Shown here in pieces: positions 17,369 to 26,244 of a stretch of 64,000 bases of DNA. The stretch covers positions 71,210 through 135,209 of the forward strand of contig NZ_KB906606.1 in assembly GCF_000381525.1 (NCBI RefSeq), given 5' to 3'. The DNA is from Peptostreptococcus anaerobius VPI 4330 = DSM 2949 (lineage in GTDB: Bacteria > Bacillota > Clostridia > Peptostreptococcales > Peptostreptococcaceae). Each line of letters starts with the position of its first letter. The stretch's first letter is position 1. A program made the position numbers and the translations under genes. A model generated the notes under the pieces. It did no database searches. It saw only the letters and a program-made list of their open reading frames with translations, and had not been told where the DNA came from.

Positions 17369-18058
17369 ATGATGGATATACCAATTTGGGAACATTTTCT
17401 ATTTGCTGCTATGGCAACTTGTGGTTTTTCAATATTTTTTAATGCACCTAAAAAACTGCTCCTACCATCATCAGTTGTAGGTGGAGTTGGATGGATAATA
17501 TACCTTGTGATGTCGGTTCATTTCGATAATCCACTAGTATATGCATTTACAGCAGCTATATTTATAGCAGTATCATCAGAGATTTTTGCTAGATTACTAA
17601 AGCAACCTGCTATTGTAATCATTATTCCTGGTATACTACCATTGGTTCCTGGTATCAGTCTATACAATACGGTATTGTACACAATCCAAAAAAAGTACGA
17701 GTTAGCTGCAAGTACTGGAACTAGAGCTATAATCGTCAGTATAGGAATATCACTGGGCATACTTGTAGTCGCATCCTTGTCTAGAATGTTCAATATATAC
17801 AAGCTAAAGAAGGCCTTCTCTAGCAACGATTCTAACAAGTATATCAGTTGGGTAAACATAGGTAAAATAAGAACCAACAACACCTATGTACTCAACAAGG
17901 CTGAGATGAACGACCAGCTCAACAGTATGAATCTGGAGGATATTGAAGAAGATAAATGCAAGTCCAAGCCAGAAAATAGCTTTGTAGAAGAAGAAATCAT
18001 TTGTGATGAATCTGAAAAAACAAGTGATATTAAAAATAAGCAAGATTCAGACTCATAA
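17369..18058 (+). CDS. Threonine/serine exporter family, C-terminal-type subunit
   Basis: This protein of about 229 residues matches the ThrE_2/YjjB (DUF3815) membrane subunit: about five transmembrane segments in residues 10-155 with the family motif IIPGILPLVPGISLYNT. A hydrophilic C-terminal tail of about 70 residues, rich in Asp, Glu and Lys, extends beyond the usual family length. The ATG at 17369 has AGGAGG 8 bp upstream, inside the preceding gene, so the two subunits are translationally coupled. The last codons fall inside a repeat that recurs near 37400. Confidence 0.85.
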   Translation: MMDIPIWEHFLFAAMATCGFSIFFNAPKKLLLPSSVVGGVGWIIYLVMSVHFDNPLVYAFTAAIFIAVSSEIFARLLKQPAIVIIIPGILPLVPGISLYNTVLYTIQKKYELAASTGTRAIIVSIGISLGILVVASLSRMFNIYKLKKAFSSNDSNKYISWVNIGKIRTNNTYVLNKAEMNDQLNSMNLEDIEEDKCKSKPENSFVEEEIICDESEKTSDIKNKQDSDS

Positions 18059-18172
18059 ATCTTATAAAATAAAAAATGCTAAATTCAACAGTATAAAAGG
18101 TTGAAATTTAGCATTTTTGCTTTTGGGTAAAAAATCACTTATGGGTTAAGACTTTTTTAGTTACCCTTTTAA
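18048..18172. repeat. Dispersed repeat copy A with palindromic terminator
   Basis: Starting in the last codons of the exporter gene, GACTCATAAxTCTTAxAAAATA leads into a palindrome (AAAAATGCTAAATTCAA ... TTGAAATTTAGCATTTTT, 18072-18116) and then a looser GGGTAA/TTACCC pair. A clearly related stretch occurs at 37398-37520. Both separate convergent genes, so each can act as a bidirectional terminator. Confidence 0.7.
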
Positions 18173-18185
18173 AATATTATATATT

Positions 18186-19157
18186 TTAGTATCTATCTAT
18201 ATACTTTTTAAGGTCCTTTGCAAAGTAGGTAATTATTATGTCAGCTCCAGCTCTTTTTATAGACTGGACACTCTCATATATTGCTTCTTCATTTAATAAT
18301 CCCTGTCTCACAGCAAATTTAACCATTGAATACTCACCACTTACATTATATGCAACAACTGGAACACCAAATCTTTCTTTTGCCCCCTTTATTACATCCA
18401 AATAAGCAAGGGCTGGTTTTACCATTATCATATCTGCGCCTTCTTCTATATCTAGCTCGCATTCAAGCATCGCTTCCCTATAGTTGGCTGGGTCCATCTG
18501 GTACTGTTTTCTGTCTCCAAATGATGGTGCAGAATCTGCCGCATCCCTAAAAGGTCCATAAAAACTTGATGCATACTTAGCGCTATAGGCCATTATTGGA
18601 ATATTGACAAAGCCATTTTCATCTAGTATTTCCCTAATCGCTGCTACCCTTCCATCCATCATATCAGATGGAGCTACCATATCAGCACCTGCTTGTGCAT
18701 GACTTAGGGCAACTTTCTGAAGATACTTTAGAGTAGCATCATTATTTACATATCCATCCTTGTCAAGAATACCACAGTGACCATGGTCAGTGTACTCACA
18801 CATGCATACGTCAGTTATTACTGTTAATCGATCTGTTATTTCCTTTACCCTTCTAACTGCTCTTTGTACTATACCATCCTCTACAAAAGCTTCTGTAGCA
18901 CATGAATCCTTCTTATCAGTAACACCAAAAATCATAATGTTCTGTATATCGTGATTCAATATATCCTGTATCTCCTCATCTAGTCTGTCTATTGATACAT
19001 GGTAAACATCTGGCATACTAGGTATTTCTCTCCTTATATCCTGACCTTCAATCACAAATATTGGATAGACCAACTCCTTCATGCTAAGTCTAGTTTCTCT
19101 TACTAAATCTCTTATAATCCCTGTTTTTCTTAATCTTCTTGTTCTTTTCATAATCAC
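18186..19157 (-). CDS. hemB: Delta-aminolevulinic acid dehydratase (porphobilinogen synthase)
   Basis: HemB joins two 5-aminolevulinates to porphobilinogen, the first common pyrrole for heme, siroheme and cobamides. The 323-residue product has the two Schiff-base lysines at 194 ([17 protein letters not shown]) and 247 ([12 protein letters not shown]), and the zinc-type cysteine site [14 protein letters not shown] with Cys118, Cys120 and Cys128. The start is GTG at 19157 or ATG at 19151; the AGGA box fits either. It stands alone, with its own promoter and no other tetrapyrrole biosynthesis gene beside it; hemW lies 35 kb away and is not a synthesis gene. Confidence 0.97.
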   Translation of the reverse strand: MIMKRTRRLRKTGIIRDLVRETRLSMKELVYPIFVIEGQDIRREIPSMPDVYHVSIDRLDEEIQDILNHDIQNIMIFGVTDKKDSCATEAFVEDGIVQRAVRRVKEITDRLTVITDVCMCEYTDHGHCGILDKDGYVNNDATLKYLQKVALSHAQAGADMVAPSDMMDGRVAAIREILDENGFVNIPIMAYSAKYASSFYGPFRDAADSAPSFGDRKQYQMDPANYREAMLECELDIEEGADMIMVKPALAYLDVIKGAKERFGVPVVAYNVSGEYSMVKFAVRQGLLNEEAIYESVQSIKRAGADIIITYFAKDLKKYIDRY

Positions 19158-19187
19158 ACTTCTTTCCTTTTATATTATACCTATAAC

Positions 19188-19216
19188 ATTATAACACTTT
19201 AAAATAACATACACAA
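19188..19216 (-). promoter_or_regulatory. Promoter of hemB
   Basis: TTGTGT, a 17-bp spacer and TATAAT read on the minus strand, about 30 bp upstream of the hemB start. Confidence 0.7.
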
Positions 19217-19269
19217 GTTGTCATTTTTTTAATTTAATTAAATAGAGTGTCTCAATAATGAAGATTTTT

Positions 19270-19305
19270 AAGACGAAAAAAACGAGAGCTAAGCCCTCGT
19301 TTAAA
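19270..19305 (-). terminator. Terminator after the Gate-domain permease
   Basis: On the minus strand AACGAG and CTCGTT enclose a short loop and are followed by a run of seven T. It lies about 120 bp past the permease stop codon; the intervening DNA is nearly pure A+T. Confidence 0.6.
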
Positions 19306-19421
19306 TCAAGTAGTTAAATTATCTGCTAATTACCTAATTACTATTATTATTTTTTTATTATATCTTTTTTACTAAATTCTATACTATATTTTTTACTAGT
19401 TTTATAATATTTTTATAGTAT

Positions 19422-20576
19422 TTATACTACCATCATGAATACAAGGTGGGCAAATATACCTGCTGCCAATCCACCAATAGTATGTGATATTATTGCCTTA
19501 CCTGCTAGTTCTCTAGTCCCTAAGGCGTCCATCATACCTATATGAGTACTTAGGTATCCTGACCAACACATACCCATAGCTGTAAATACTGCTATGTCAT
19601 TTGGAGTTATTGCACCACTCTTTATAAACTCTGGTACAAGTGAAATGGCTGCTCCAACTGCACCCAATGCTGTTATTGGGAATGCTATTGCTTCTGGAGA
19701 CTTAAATCCAAATAATGGCTCAATTATAAAACTTATCTTCTGTCCTAGGTAAGGAAGAAACTTTACACCCTCATATGCAGCACCTGTATATCCATTCTTT
19801 CCAGGACCAAATGTTAGCATCATAACGAATGTACAAACTATTAGGACACCTGGTATGATAGCCATACCCATGTCAACACCATTCTTTCCACCCTCTAATA
19901 AGGCATCAAGAATTCTCTGGAACATACTTCCATCTCTGACATATCTAGACTCTACATGATTTTCCATATCTTCAGATGACATAGATTCATCAAATGGATC
20001 GAAGGCCTTGTCCGCATAGAACTTTTTGGTCTGCATCAACATTAGTCTAACACTTATTACAGAACCAACGATAGCACCAAGATTACCAATCAATGCTGGA
20101 GCTATAAACTGGTCTCCCTGTGCAATCATAAATGTTGTTACTATTAAACCCATTCCGAAAGATGTACCAAGGTTACACAATGCTGGAACTTGATATTTCT
20201 TAAAATATTGAGTGAAACTCTGGTCTTTCGCAAAAGGTATAATAGCTGGATTATCTGATAGATATGTTGCTACTACTCCTGTTATACTTGCACCTGGAAG
20301 TCCCCATATAGGCTTCATCAAAGGAGCAAATATCTTATTGATCAGTGATATCGCACCGAACTCTGACAGTAAGCCACTTATAGCTCCTGCTATAACGGCC
20401 ATAGCCATAATAAAGAATACGGTCTGTAATAATAAATCATGAGCTGTTGCCATCATTGTCTTAAACATAAGCCCTACGCCCATAACGTGACCAATCCAAG
20501 CAAAACCACCAATGAATATTGCTAGGAAAACAAACGTCTCTAAACTTATAGCTTTAACTTTTTTCCGTCCGTTCAT
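19422..20576 (-). CDS. Gate (nucleoside-recognition) domain membrane transporter
   Basis: The product is about 384 residues with nine or ten transmembrane segments. Two Gate-type repeats are visible: residues about 55-190 (AISGLLSEFGAISLINKIFA, SDNPAIIPFAKD) and residues about 240-380 (GMAIIPGVLIVCTFVMML, GLAAGIFAHLVF). This family is related to nucleoside and sporulation SpmA/B-like membrane proteins, but the substrate is not known and I do not infer one. The ATG at 20576 is chosen because GGAAGG lies 8 bp upstream; a TTG two codons earlier is too close to the RBS. It is a single-gene unit with its own promoter and terminator. Confidence 0.8.
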   Translation of the reverse strand: MNGRKKVKAISLETFVFLAIFIGGFAWIGHVMGVGLMFKTMMATAHDLLLQTVFFIMAMAVIAGAISGLLSEFGAISLINKIFAPLMKPIWGLPGASITGVVATYLSDNPAIIPFAKDQSFTQYFKKYQVPALCNLGTSFGMGLIVTTFMIAQGDQFIAPALIGNLGAIVGSVISVRLMLMQTKKFYADKAFDPFDESMSSEDMENHVESRYVRDGSMFQRILDALLEGGKNGVDMGMAIIPGVLIVCTFVMMLTFGPGKNGYTGAAYEGVKFLPYLGQKISFIIEPLFGFKSPEAIAFPITALGAVGAAISLVPEFIKSGAITPNDIAVFTAMGMCWSGYLSTHIGMMDALGTRELAGKAIISHTIGGLAAGIFAHLVFMMVV

Positions 20577-20582
20577 AATCAA

Positions 20583-21034
20583 TACCTTCCTTTCATATTA
20601 GGTTATTTTATTAACTTGTCATATTACTACTTGTTCATATTATAACCTAGATTAATAAAAAATGCAATATATTATTTAAAAAACATTGATAAATACTTAA
20701 AATTTAAAGTATATCTTTGTATTTTGCAAGATATTATTCATTTTTCAGACGTATACTTGTTATAAATTATAGACAAGAAAATCTTTTTTAATCACCTCAA
20801 ATATATATATTATCAAATTTTCAAAAAACATTAATCATGATTACTTTAGTTTTTAAAGCAATATTCAATTTTATTCCATATTCTTATAAATAAAATCAAT
20901 ATCTATATCTTGCAATTATAAGTCATAAAATTTCATATTAATTTTATTTTCTAACTCTTATTTAATATATATTCTTTGGCAGAATCATAAAAAATCTACC
21001 ATATAAAACAAAATAAGATTCCATATAAAAAAGA
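20583..21034. other. AT-rich gene-free region with a permease promoter
   Basis: About 450 bp of very AT-rich DNA separate the Gate permease from trmD. Apart from the promoter at 20639-20667 (TTGCAT, 17 bp, TATAAT on the minus strand) I see no coding frame, structured RNA or repeat. Confidence 0.6.
20639..20667 (-). promoter_or_regulatory. Promoter of the Gate-domain permease
   Basis: TTGCAT (20662-20667), 17-bp spacer, TATAAT (20639-20644), minus strand. Confidence 0.7.
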
Positions 21035-21062
21035 AAAAGACCTGTATTGAATACAAGTCTTA
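21035..21062 (-). terminator. Terminator of the rpsP-trmD block
   Basis: A 10-bp stem AAGACCTGTA/TACAAGTCTT (21037-21046/21052-21061, one G-U pair in the RNA) is followed on the minus strand by TTTTTCTTTTTT, directly after the trmD stop codon. Confidence 0.85.
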
Positions 21063-21064
21063 AC

Positions 21065-21832
21065 CTATTTTTTCTTCTTTTTATTTTGGGATGACAATAA
21101 GGCTTCCTGTCTGCAGTACTCCTGCCAAAGATCTTTTCTTCTTTTCTTAGTTATCTTTTTAGACTCCTCTAGTCTCCACTCATCAACTTTTTTATGGTCA
21201 CCTGATATAACTATAGGTGGAACTTCCAATCCCATAAATTCCCTAGGTCTTGTATACTGTGGATATTCCAATAAATTATGTTCAAATGTCTCATCTTCAA
21301 AGGACTCCTGTTTGTTAAGAACACCTGGTATCAATCTTGCAATAGAATCTATCATCACTAGCGCAGGAAGTTCTCCCCCCGTCAAAACATAGTCACCTAT
21401 AGACACCTCGTCTGTCACAATAAGGTCTATTATTCTTTGGTCTACTCCCTCGTAGTGGCCACATAAAAATGTTATACTCTCTTCACTAGCTAGTTCTTTT
21501 GCCATATTCTGATCAAAAGTCCTTCCCTTGGGAGATAGGTATATGAGTCTGCTTTTTTTGTTTGTATCAGAATTTAAACCTAACTCATCCATATCTTCCA
21601 TTATCTTCTCATATGTGGAGTATATTGGCTGAGGAGTCATGACCATACCTGCACCTCCACCAAAGGGATAATCGTCAACTTTTTTATGCTTATTTTCTGA
21701 ATAGTCCCTAATATTATAAGCCTTTATATCCAATATTTCTTTTTCAACGGCTCTTTTTATAATACTTTCACCAACATAAGAGTATATCATATCAGGGAAT
21801 AGTGTCATAACATTTATTCTTATATCCCACAC
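21065..21832 (-). CDS. trmD: tRNA (guanine37-N1)-methyltransferase
   Basis: TrmD methylates G37 next to the anticodon and prevents +1 frameshifting. The 255-residue product shows the SPOUT knot with the family motifs LSPKGRTFDQNMAKELA, CGHYEGVDQR and IGDYVLTGGELP, and a C-terminal helical domain ending in a Lys-rich tail. It is the last gene of the rpsP-khpA-rimM-trmD block; rplS, which often follows, is absent and a strong terminator comes directly after the stop codon. Confidence 0.97.
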   Translation of the reverse strand: MWDIRINVMTLFPDMIYSYVGESIIKRAVEKEILDIKAYNIRDYSENKHKKVDDYPFGGGAGMVMTPQPIYSTYEKIMEDMDELGLNSDTNKKSRLIYLSPKGRTFDQNMAKELASEESITFLCGHYEGVDQRIIDLIVTDEVSIGDYVLTGGELPALVMIDSIARLIPGVLNKQESFEDETFEHNLLEYPQYTRPREFMGLEVPPIVISGDHKKVDEWRLEESKKITKKRRKDLWQEYCRQEALLSSQNKKKKK

Positions 21833-21859
21833 CTCTTTTCTTTTATTTACATAGCTTAA

Positions 21860-22375
21860 TTAATCAAGTAGTCCTGGTATTGGCTTTACCTTGATTATCC
21901 TAGCTTCCTTATCTATTTTCGGCACTATTTCATATGTTGCCGGTATTAAAAACTCCTTGTCGCTTCCTTTTACAATGTATACATCATTTGCTGAATATTG
22001 AAGAACTTCTTTTAACTCACCTATATATTCTCCGTCTACTGTTTCAACCTTCATACCTATCATGTCTACAATCAACATTTCATCATCATCTAGTTCATAA
22101 GTATTTGACCTATCTACATATAAGTCTTTCTGTATAAAGGCCTGGACAGATTCTATGGTGTCATAACTTTTAATCTTTATAACTACCATGTCATTGCTGA
22201 TTTTACTTGTTTTTTCTACCTGGTACTTTTTAGTTCTATCTTTTCCTATATAGAAGTAATCCAATTCTTTGAACCTATCTATATTATCTGTATATGAATA
22301 TACCTTAAGATCACCCTTTAGACCTCTAGTTGTAACAAACTTGCCTATTCTAAAATATTCTATATCTTTACTCAT
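21860..22375 (-). CDS. rimM: 16S rRNA processing protein RimM
   Basis: RimM assists maturation of the 30S head by binding S19. The 171-residue product has the N-terminal RimM fold (FRIGKFVTTRGLKGDLKVYS) and a C-terminal PRC barrel (MIGMKVETVDGEYIGELKEV, NDVYIVKG, FLIPATYEIV). The length is normal. It lies between khpA and trmD in the standard order. Confidence 0.95.
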   Translation of the reverse strand: MSKDIEYFRIGKFVTTRGLKGDLKVYSYTDNIDRFKELDYFYIGKDRTKKYQVEKTSKISNDMVVIKIKSYDTIESVQAFIQKDLYVDRSNTYELDDDEMLIVDMIGMKVETVDGEYIGELKEVLQYSANDVYIVKGSDKEFLIPATYEIVPKIDKEARIIKVKPIPGLLD

Positions 22376-22448
22376 AACTTTTCCTCATTAATTATATAAT
22401 AACCTTTTATAACCTGTAATTGTAATTTAGAAAAAGGATTAGGTAACC

Positions 22449-22682
22449 CTAATCCTCGACAATTTCTAAACTTGCATTTACTTTCTTCTTGTTTGATACT
22501 GACTTTAGTACGGTTCTCATAGATTTAGCAATTCTACCTTTTTTGCCGATTACTTTTCCCATTTCTGAGTCTTCTACCTTCAGCTTTAAAAGTACATCCT
22601 TACCATTCACTATTTCCTCAACTTCGACACTATCAGGGTTATCAACAAGAGCCTTTGCTATTCCTTCAATTAGCTCCTTCAT
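22449..22682 (-). CDS. khpA: KH-domain RNA-binding protein KhpA
   Basis: This 77-residue protein is a single KH domain with the GxxG loop in MGKVIGKKGRIAKSMRTVLK. KhpA pairs with KhpB (Jag) in many Firmicutes and binds many RNAs, influencing cell division and envelope growth. The gene is placed directly after rpsP, the conserved position. Confidence 0.93.
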   Translation of the reverse strand: MKELIEGIAKALVDNPDSVEVEEIVNGKDVLLKLKVEDSEMGKVIGKKGRIAKSMRTVLKSVSNKKKVNASLEIVED

Positions 22683-22703
22683 AATATCAACTCCTAAAAA
22701 GGA

Positions 22704-22955
22704 TTATTTAGATAGTGCTATTCCGTTTGCAGCGAAAAGCTTCTTAACAACTTCTGTTGGCTGTGCACCAGTTGCTAACCACTTTATAGCCTTTTCTTCG
22801 TCAATCTTAACCTGCTTTGGTTCAGTTAGTGGGTTGTAGTATCCTATTTCTTCTATGAATCTACCATTTCTTGGTGATCTAGCATCTGCTACTATTACTC
22901 TGTAAAAAGGTCTCTTATGTGTTCCCATTCTTCTTAATCTGATCTTTACTGCCAT
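22704..22955 (-). CDS. rpsP: 30S ribosomal protein S16
   Basis: S16 is a small 16S rRNA-binding protein needed for 30S assembly. The 83-residue product opens with [20 protein letters not shown] and contains the conserved [20 protein letters not shown]. It has a strong RBS (GGAGG) and lies about 175 bp after ffh, so a separate promoter is possible. Confidence 0.98.
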   Translation of the reverse strand: MAVKIRLRRMGTHKRPFYRVIVADARSPRNGRFIEEIGYYNPLTEPKQVKIDEEKAIKWLATGAQPTEVVKKLFAANGIALSK

Positions 22956-23130
22956 TGTTATTCCTCCAAATTTTATTAATTAATTATTATTTATTTTAGA
23001 TATATTTCTCAATCATGCTATCTAGCCAAGAACTATATCAATTTAACTTATCCTTTATCTCATTCTTTTATTTTTAACTGAGATTTATATGCCTAGCCTC
23101 TAATATATACACTAGCCTACTAACAAGCAC

Positions 23131-24489
23131 CTAAAATGGTAGCTTTGGTAGTTTTGGAAAACCACCTTTTTTCATCTTGCCCATCATATTGCCCGACTGG
23201 AACATCTTCATCATCTTCTTCATTTCGTTGAACTGCTTGATAAGTCTATTTACATCTGCTACTGTTGTAGCACTACCTCTTGCAATTCTCTTTTTTCTTG
23301 AAGCATTTAATATAGATGGGTTCCTACGTTCCTTTACTGTCATGGACTGGATTATCGCCTTTGTCTTTTTTAGCTCTTTCTTGCCCTTTTCCATATCTCC
23401 CATCTGGGCTTTCATTCCACCCATACCAGGAATCATATCCATAATTTTATCTATTGATCCTATCTTCTGGATTTGTTCTAACTGGTTTAGGAAGTCTTCA
23501 AAATCCATTTCGTTCTTTCTCATTTTGGCTTCAAGCTCTTTGGCTTTTTCCATGTCTAGGCTTGACTGTGCCTTTTCAATAAGAGTAAGAACATCTCCCA
23601 TTCCCAGTATCCTAGATGCCATCCTGTCTGGATAGAATGGTTCTATATTGTCTAGTTTTTCTCCCATACCTACAAACTTGATTGGCTTCTTAGTCACAGC
23701 TCTAATAGATAGGGCCGCTCCACCTCTTGTGTCACCATCCATCTTTGTAAGTACAACACCATCAATTCCTAGGGCTGTATCAAAGCTCTCTGCTACGTTT
23801 ACAGCATCCTGTCCTGTCATAGCATCTACAACCAATAGGATCTCTTGTGGTCTAGCCACAGACTTGATATCCTTCAATTCCTGCATCAAGACTTCATCAA
23901 CATGGAGCCTACCAGCAGTATCTATGATTACCAAATCATTCTTGTTCTTGTTGGCGTGCTCTAGAGCAGCCTTTGCTATATCAACTGGAGATACCTTGTC
24001 TCCAAGTGTGAACACTTCTATGTCCAGCTTCTCGCCTACAACCTGCAACTGCTTGATAGCTGCTGGCCTGTATACGTCTCCTGCAACCAATAAAGGATTC
24101 TTACCCTGTCCCTTTAGGTAGCCTGCTAGCTTACCTGAAGTAGTCGTCTTACCAGCACCCTGTAGACCAACCATCATTATTACCGTTGGAGATTTACTTG
24201 AGAAACTGATCTTGGACTGGACATCACCCATCAGTGCTGTCAACTCTTCATTAACTATCTTAACAACCATCTGTCCTGGTGTAAGACTCTTCATTACATC
24301 TTCGCCAATACAACGCTCTTGGACTACCTTTATAAAGTCTTTGACAACCTTGAAGTTTACGTCTGCTTCAAGTAGGGCCATCTTGACCTCTCTCATGGCT
24401 AGCTTTACATCTTCTTCTGTAAGCTTGCCCTTAGATCTCAGCTTGCCAAATGCGTTTTGAAGCTTTTCTGATAGACCTTCAAATATCAT
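23131..24489 (-). CDS. ffh: Signal recognition particle protein Ffh
   Basis: Ffh is the SRP GTPase that binds signal sequences and 4.5S/6S RNA and docks with FtsY. The 452-residue product has an N domain (1-90), a G domain with P-loop GLQGAGKTTTSGKLAG (about 108), DTAGR and TKMDGD, and a C-terminal methionine-rich M domain ending MMKMFQSGNMMGKMKKG. It overlaps the ylxM stop codon (TAATG), so the pair is translationally coupled. Confidence 0.98.
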   Translation of the reverse strand: MIFEGLSEKLQNAFGKLRSKGKLTEEDVKLAMREVKMALLEADVNFKVVKDFIKVVQERCIGEDVMKSLTPGQMVVKIVNEELTALMGDVQSKISFSSKSPTVIMMVGLQGAGKTTTSGKLAGYLKGQGKNPLLVAGDVYRPAAIKQLQVVGEKLDIEVFTLGDKVSPVDIAKAALEHANKNKNDLVIIDTAGRLHVDEVLMQELKDIKSVARPQEILLVVDAMTGQDAVNVAESFDTALGIDGVVLTKMDGDTRGGAALSIRAVTKKPIKFVGMGEKLDNIEPFYPDRMASRILGMGDVLTLIEKAQSSLDMEKAKELEAKMRKNEMDFEDFLNQLEQIQKIGSIDKIMDMIPGMGGMKAQMGDMEKGKKELKKTKAIIQSMTVKERRNPSILNASRKKRIARGSATTVADVNRLIKQFNEMKKMMKMFQSGNMMGKMKKGGFPKLPKLPF

Positions 24490-24842
24490 TATATCAACTC
24501 CCTAATTTCGTCAATTAATACCATCAGCTGACCTCTGTCTCCAAGGCAATCATCACCTTTAGGTTCATTTTGTATGATATCAGCCAACTTATCTATTTTA
24601 TCATCTATTTTACTTAATTTCTTTGCCATACCTAGCTTGTCTTCATAATCTCTAAGAGATTTTTCCGATCTTCTCAAACTGTCAAATATCGACTGCCTAG
24701 AAGTGCCAAGTATATTACTTATCTCACCTAGGGAATAATCCTCTTCATAATACATGGAAAGAATATCTCTTTGTTTTTCAGTTAGTAAAGGACCGTACTG
24801 GGCGTACAATATTTCTATTTCAACCATCTTCTGTATATCCAT
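24489..24842 (-). CDS. ylxM: YlxM-family HTH protein
   Basis: The product is 117 residues. Residues 15-60 form a sigma-70 region-4-like HTH (LTEKQRDILSMYYEEDYSLG followed by EISNILGTSRQSIFDSLRR), and the rest is a helical tail. YlxM is almost always next to ffh and has been linked to SRP function; whether it binds DNA is not settled. Here its promoter region carries three copies of a 9-bp motif that would suit a DNA-binding role. The name is by family and position. Confidence 0.93.
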   Translation of the reverse strand: MDIQKMVEIEILYAQYGPLLTEKQRDILSMYYEEDYSLGEISNILGTSRQSIFDSLRRSEKSLRDYEDKLGMAKKLSKIDDKIDKLADIIQNEPKGDDCLGDRGQLMVLIDEIRELI

Positions 24843-24868
24843 TAGTCCTCCTTCTGTAAAGGTCTTTC

Positions 24869-24992
24869 ACTTTACACAAGTTATATGATACCCCATCAAT
24901 GGATAAAAGTCAATACTTTTAAGCAAAAAGTGTAAAGTATTTAACATTGACACTTCTTGTTGAAAAGCCAATATCAAAAATATACTTTACAC
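24869..24992 (-). promoter_or_regulatory. Three copies of ACTTTACAC around the ylxM-ffh promoter
   Basis: The 9-mer ACTTTACAC occurs at 24869-24877 and 24984-24992, and its complement GTGTAAAGT at 24930-24938. One copy sits at the expected transcript start and the other two upstream of the -35 box. This is a candidate operator; the cognate protein is unknown. Confidence 0.5.
24885..24913 (-). promoter_or_regulatory. Promoter of ylxM-ffh
   Basis: TTGACT (24908-24913), 17-bp spacer, TATCAT (24885-24890), minus strand, about 45 bp upstream of ylxM. Confidence 0.75.
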
Positions 24993-25006
24993 TTAATAAA
25001 TATTCT

Positions 25007-25108
25007 TAGTAATTTCACTTAAACCTATGTTCTATACAAATAGTAATTTCACTTAAACCTATGTTCTATACAAATAGTAATTTCACTTGAATTTACATCC
25101 TATCCAAA
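25007..25108. repeat. Three 34-bp tandem repeats overlapping the ftsY 3' end
   Basis: The unit starting TAGTAATTTCACTTAAACCT is present at 25007-25040 and identically at 25041-25074. A diverged third copy at 25075-25108 contains the ftsY stop codon and last two codons. The array therefore looks like amplification of the gene's 3' end into the spacer before ylxM. Confidence 0.9.
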
Positions 25109-26236
25109 TATAGCATCTGTAAATGACTGGGCATCAAATACCTGTAGGTCTTCTGCCTTTTCACCTACACCTATTAGCTTGACCGGCACATCAACCTCAG
25201 ACTTAACAGCTAATACTACTCCACCCTTGGCAGTACCGTCTAGCTTGGTAAGGACTATGCCTGTTATGTCTGCAACCTCTTTGAATGTCTTGGCCTGGCT
25301 GACAGCATTCTGACCAGTTGTAGCATCTACAACTAATAGTACTTCCTTTTTAGCCTCTGGATATTCCCTATCTATTATCTTAAATATCTTGCCTAGCTCG
25401 TTCATCAAATTGGCCTTGTTGTGGAGTCTTCCTGCAGTGTCACATATAAGTAGGTCTACTTTTCTAGACTGTGATGCCTTTATAGCATCGAATATAACAG
25501 CTCCTGGATCTGCTCCTTCGTGGTGCTTTATTATGTCTACTCCAACCCTTGTAGCCCATATGTCAAGCTGTTCGGTAGCAGCTGCCCTAAATGTATCAGC
25601 AGCAGCAAGCATTACCTTTTTGCCGTCTTTTTTATATTTTTGAGCTAGTTTGCCTATAGTTGTAGTCTTGCCTACACCATTTACTCCTACCATGACTATG
25701 ACTGCGGGACTAGGATCTATCTCTATCTTAGGATTGCCCTCTGTAAGTATGTTAGATATTATCTCCTTTAATAGGTCTCTTACTTCAAGTGGGTCTGTAA
25801 CCCCCCTCTTTTTAATCATGACCCTCAACTGGTCTATGATATCCATAGTAGTTGTAAGCCCAACATCCGCAGTTATTAGGACTTCTTCAAGCTCTTCTAA
25901 AAGATCTTCGTCTATCTTTGTGTAGGAATTTAGTATATCATCTACCCTGCCCATAATATTGGACTTAGTCTTGGATAATCCCTCCATAAGACGAGCAAAA
26001 AGTCCCTTTTTAACCTCTTCTTGCAGTTCTTCTTCTACTTCATCTTGAGCATACTTATCATCCGAATTAAGCTCAGACAACTGGTCAAGTTCTTCGATTA
26101 ACTCTTTCTTTTTCTCCTGCTCTTCCTTGACAATTTCTTCAAGTTCTTCTATTTTTTCTATGGCTTCTTTATGAATTTCTTCTTTTTCTATTTCTTCAAG
26201 CTCTTTGTCTTCAGACTTTTTCCAGAATTTAAACAT
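25100..26236 (-). CDS. ftsY: Signal recognition particle receptor FtsY
   Basis: FtsY is the membrane-associated GTPase that receives SRP-ribosome complexes. The 378-residue product has an acidic A domain (residues 5-75, mostly Glu and Lys), then the NG domains with GVNGVGKTTTIGKLA, DTFRAAA, DTAGRLHNK and TKLDGTAKGG. Its end falls in the third copy of a 34-bp tandem repeat; the last residues (TDAIFG) match the expected end of FtsY, so it appears intact. The RBS AGGAGG precedes the ATG, 8 bp after smc. Confidence 0.98.
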   Translation of the reverse strand: MFKFWKKSEDKELEEIEKEEIHKEAIEKIEELEEIVKEEQEKKKELIEELDQLSELNSDDKYAQDEVEEELQEEVKKGLFARLMEGLSKTKSNIMGRVDDILNSYTKIDEDLLEELEEVLITADVGLTTTMDIIDQLRVMIKKRGVTDPLEVRDLLKEIISNILTEGNPKIEIDPSPAVIVMVGVNGVGKTTTIGKLAQKYKKDGKKVMLAAADTFRAAATEQLDIWATRVGVDIIKHHEGADPGAVIFDAIKASQSRKVDLLICDTAGRLHNKANLMNELGKIFKIIDREYPEAKKEVLLVVDATTGQNAVSQAKTFKEVADITGIVLTKLDGTAKGGVVLAVKSEVDVPVKLIGVGEKAEDLQVFDAQSFTDAIFG

Positions 26237-26244
26237 ATTACCTC

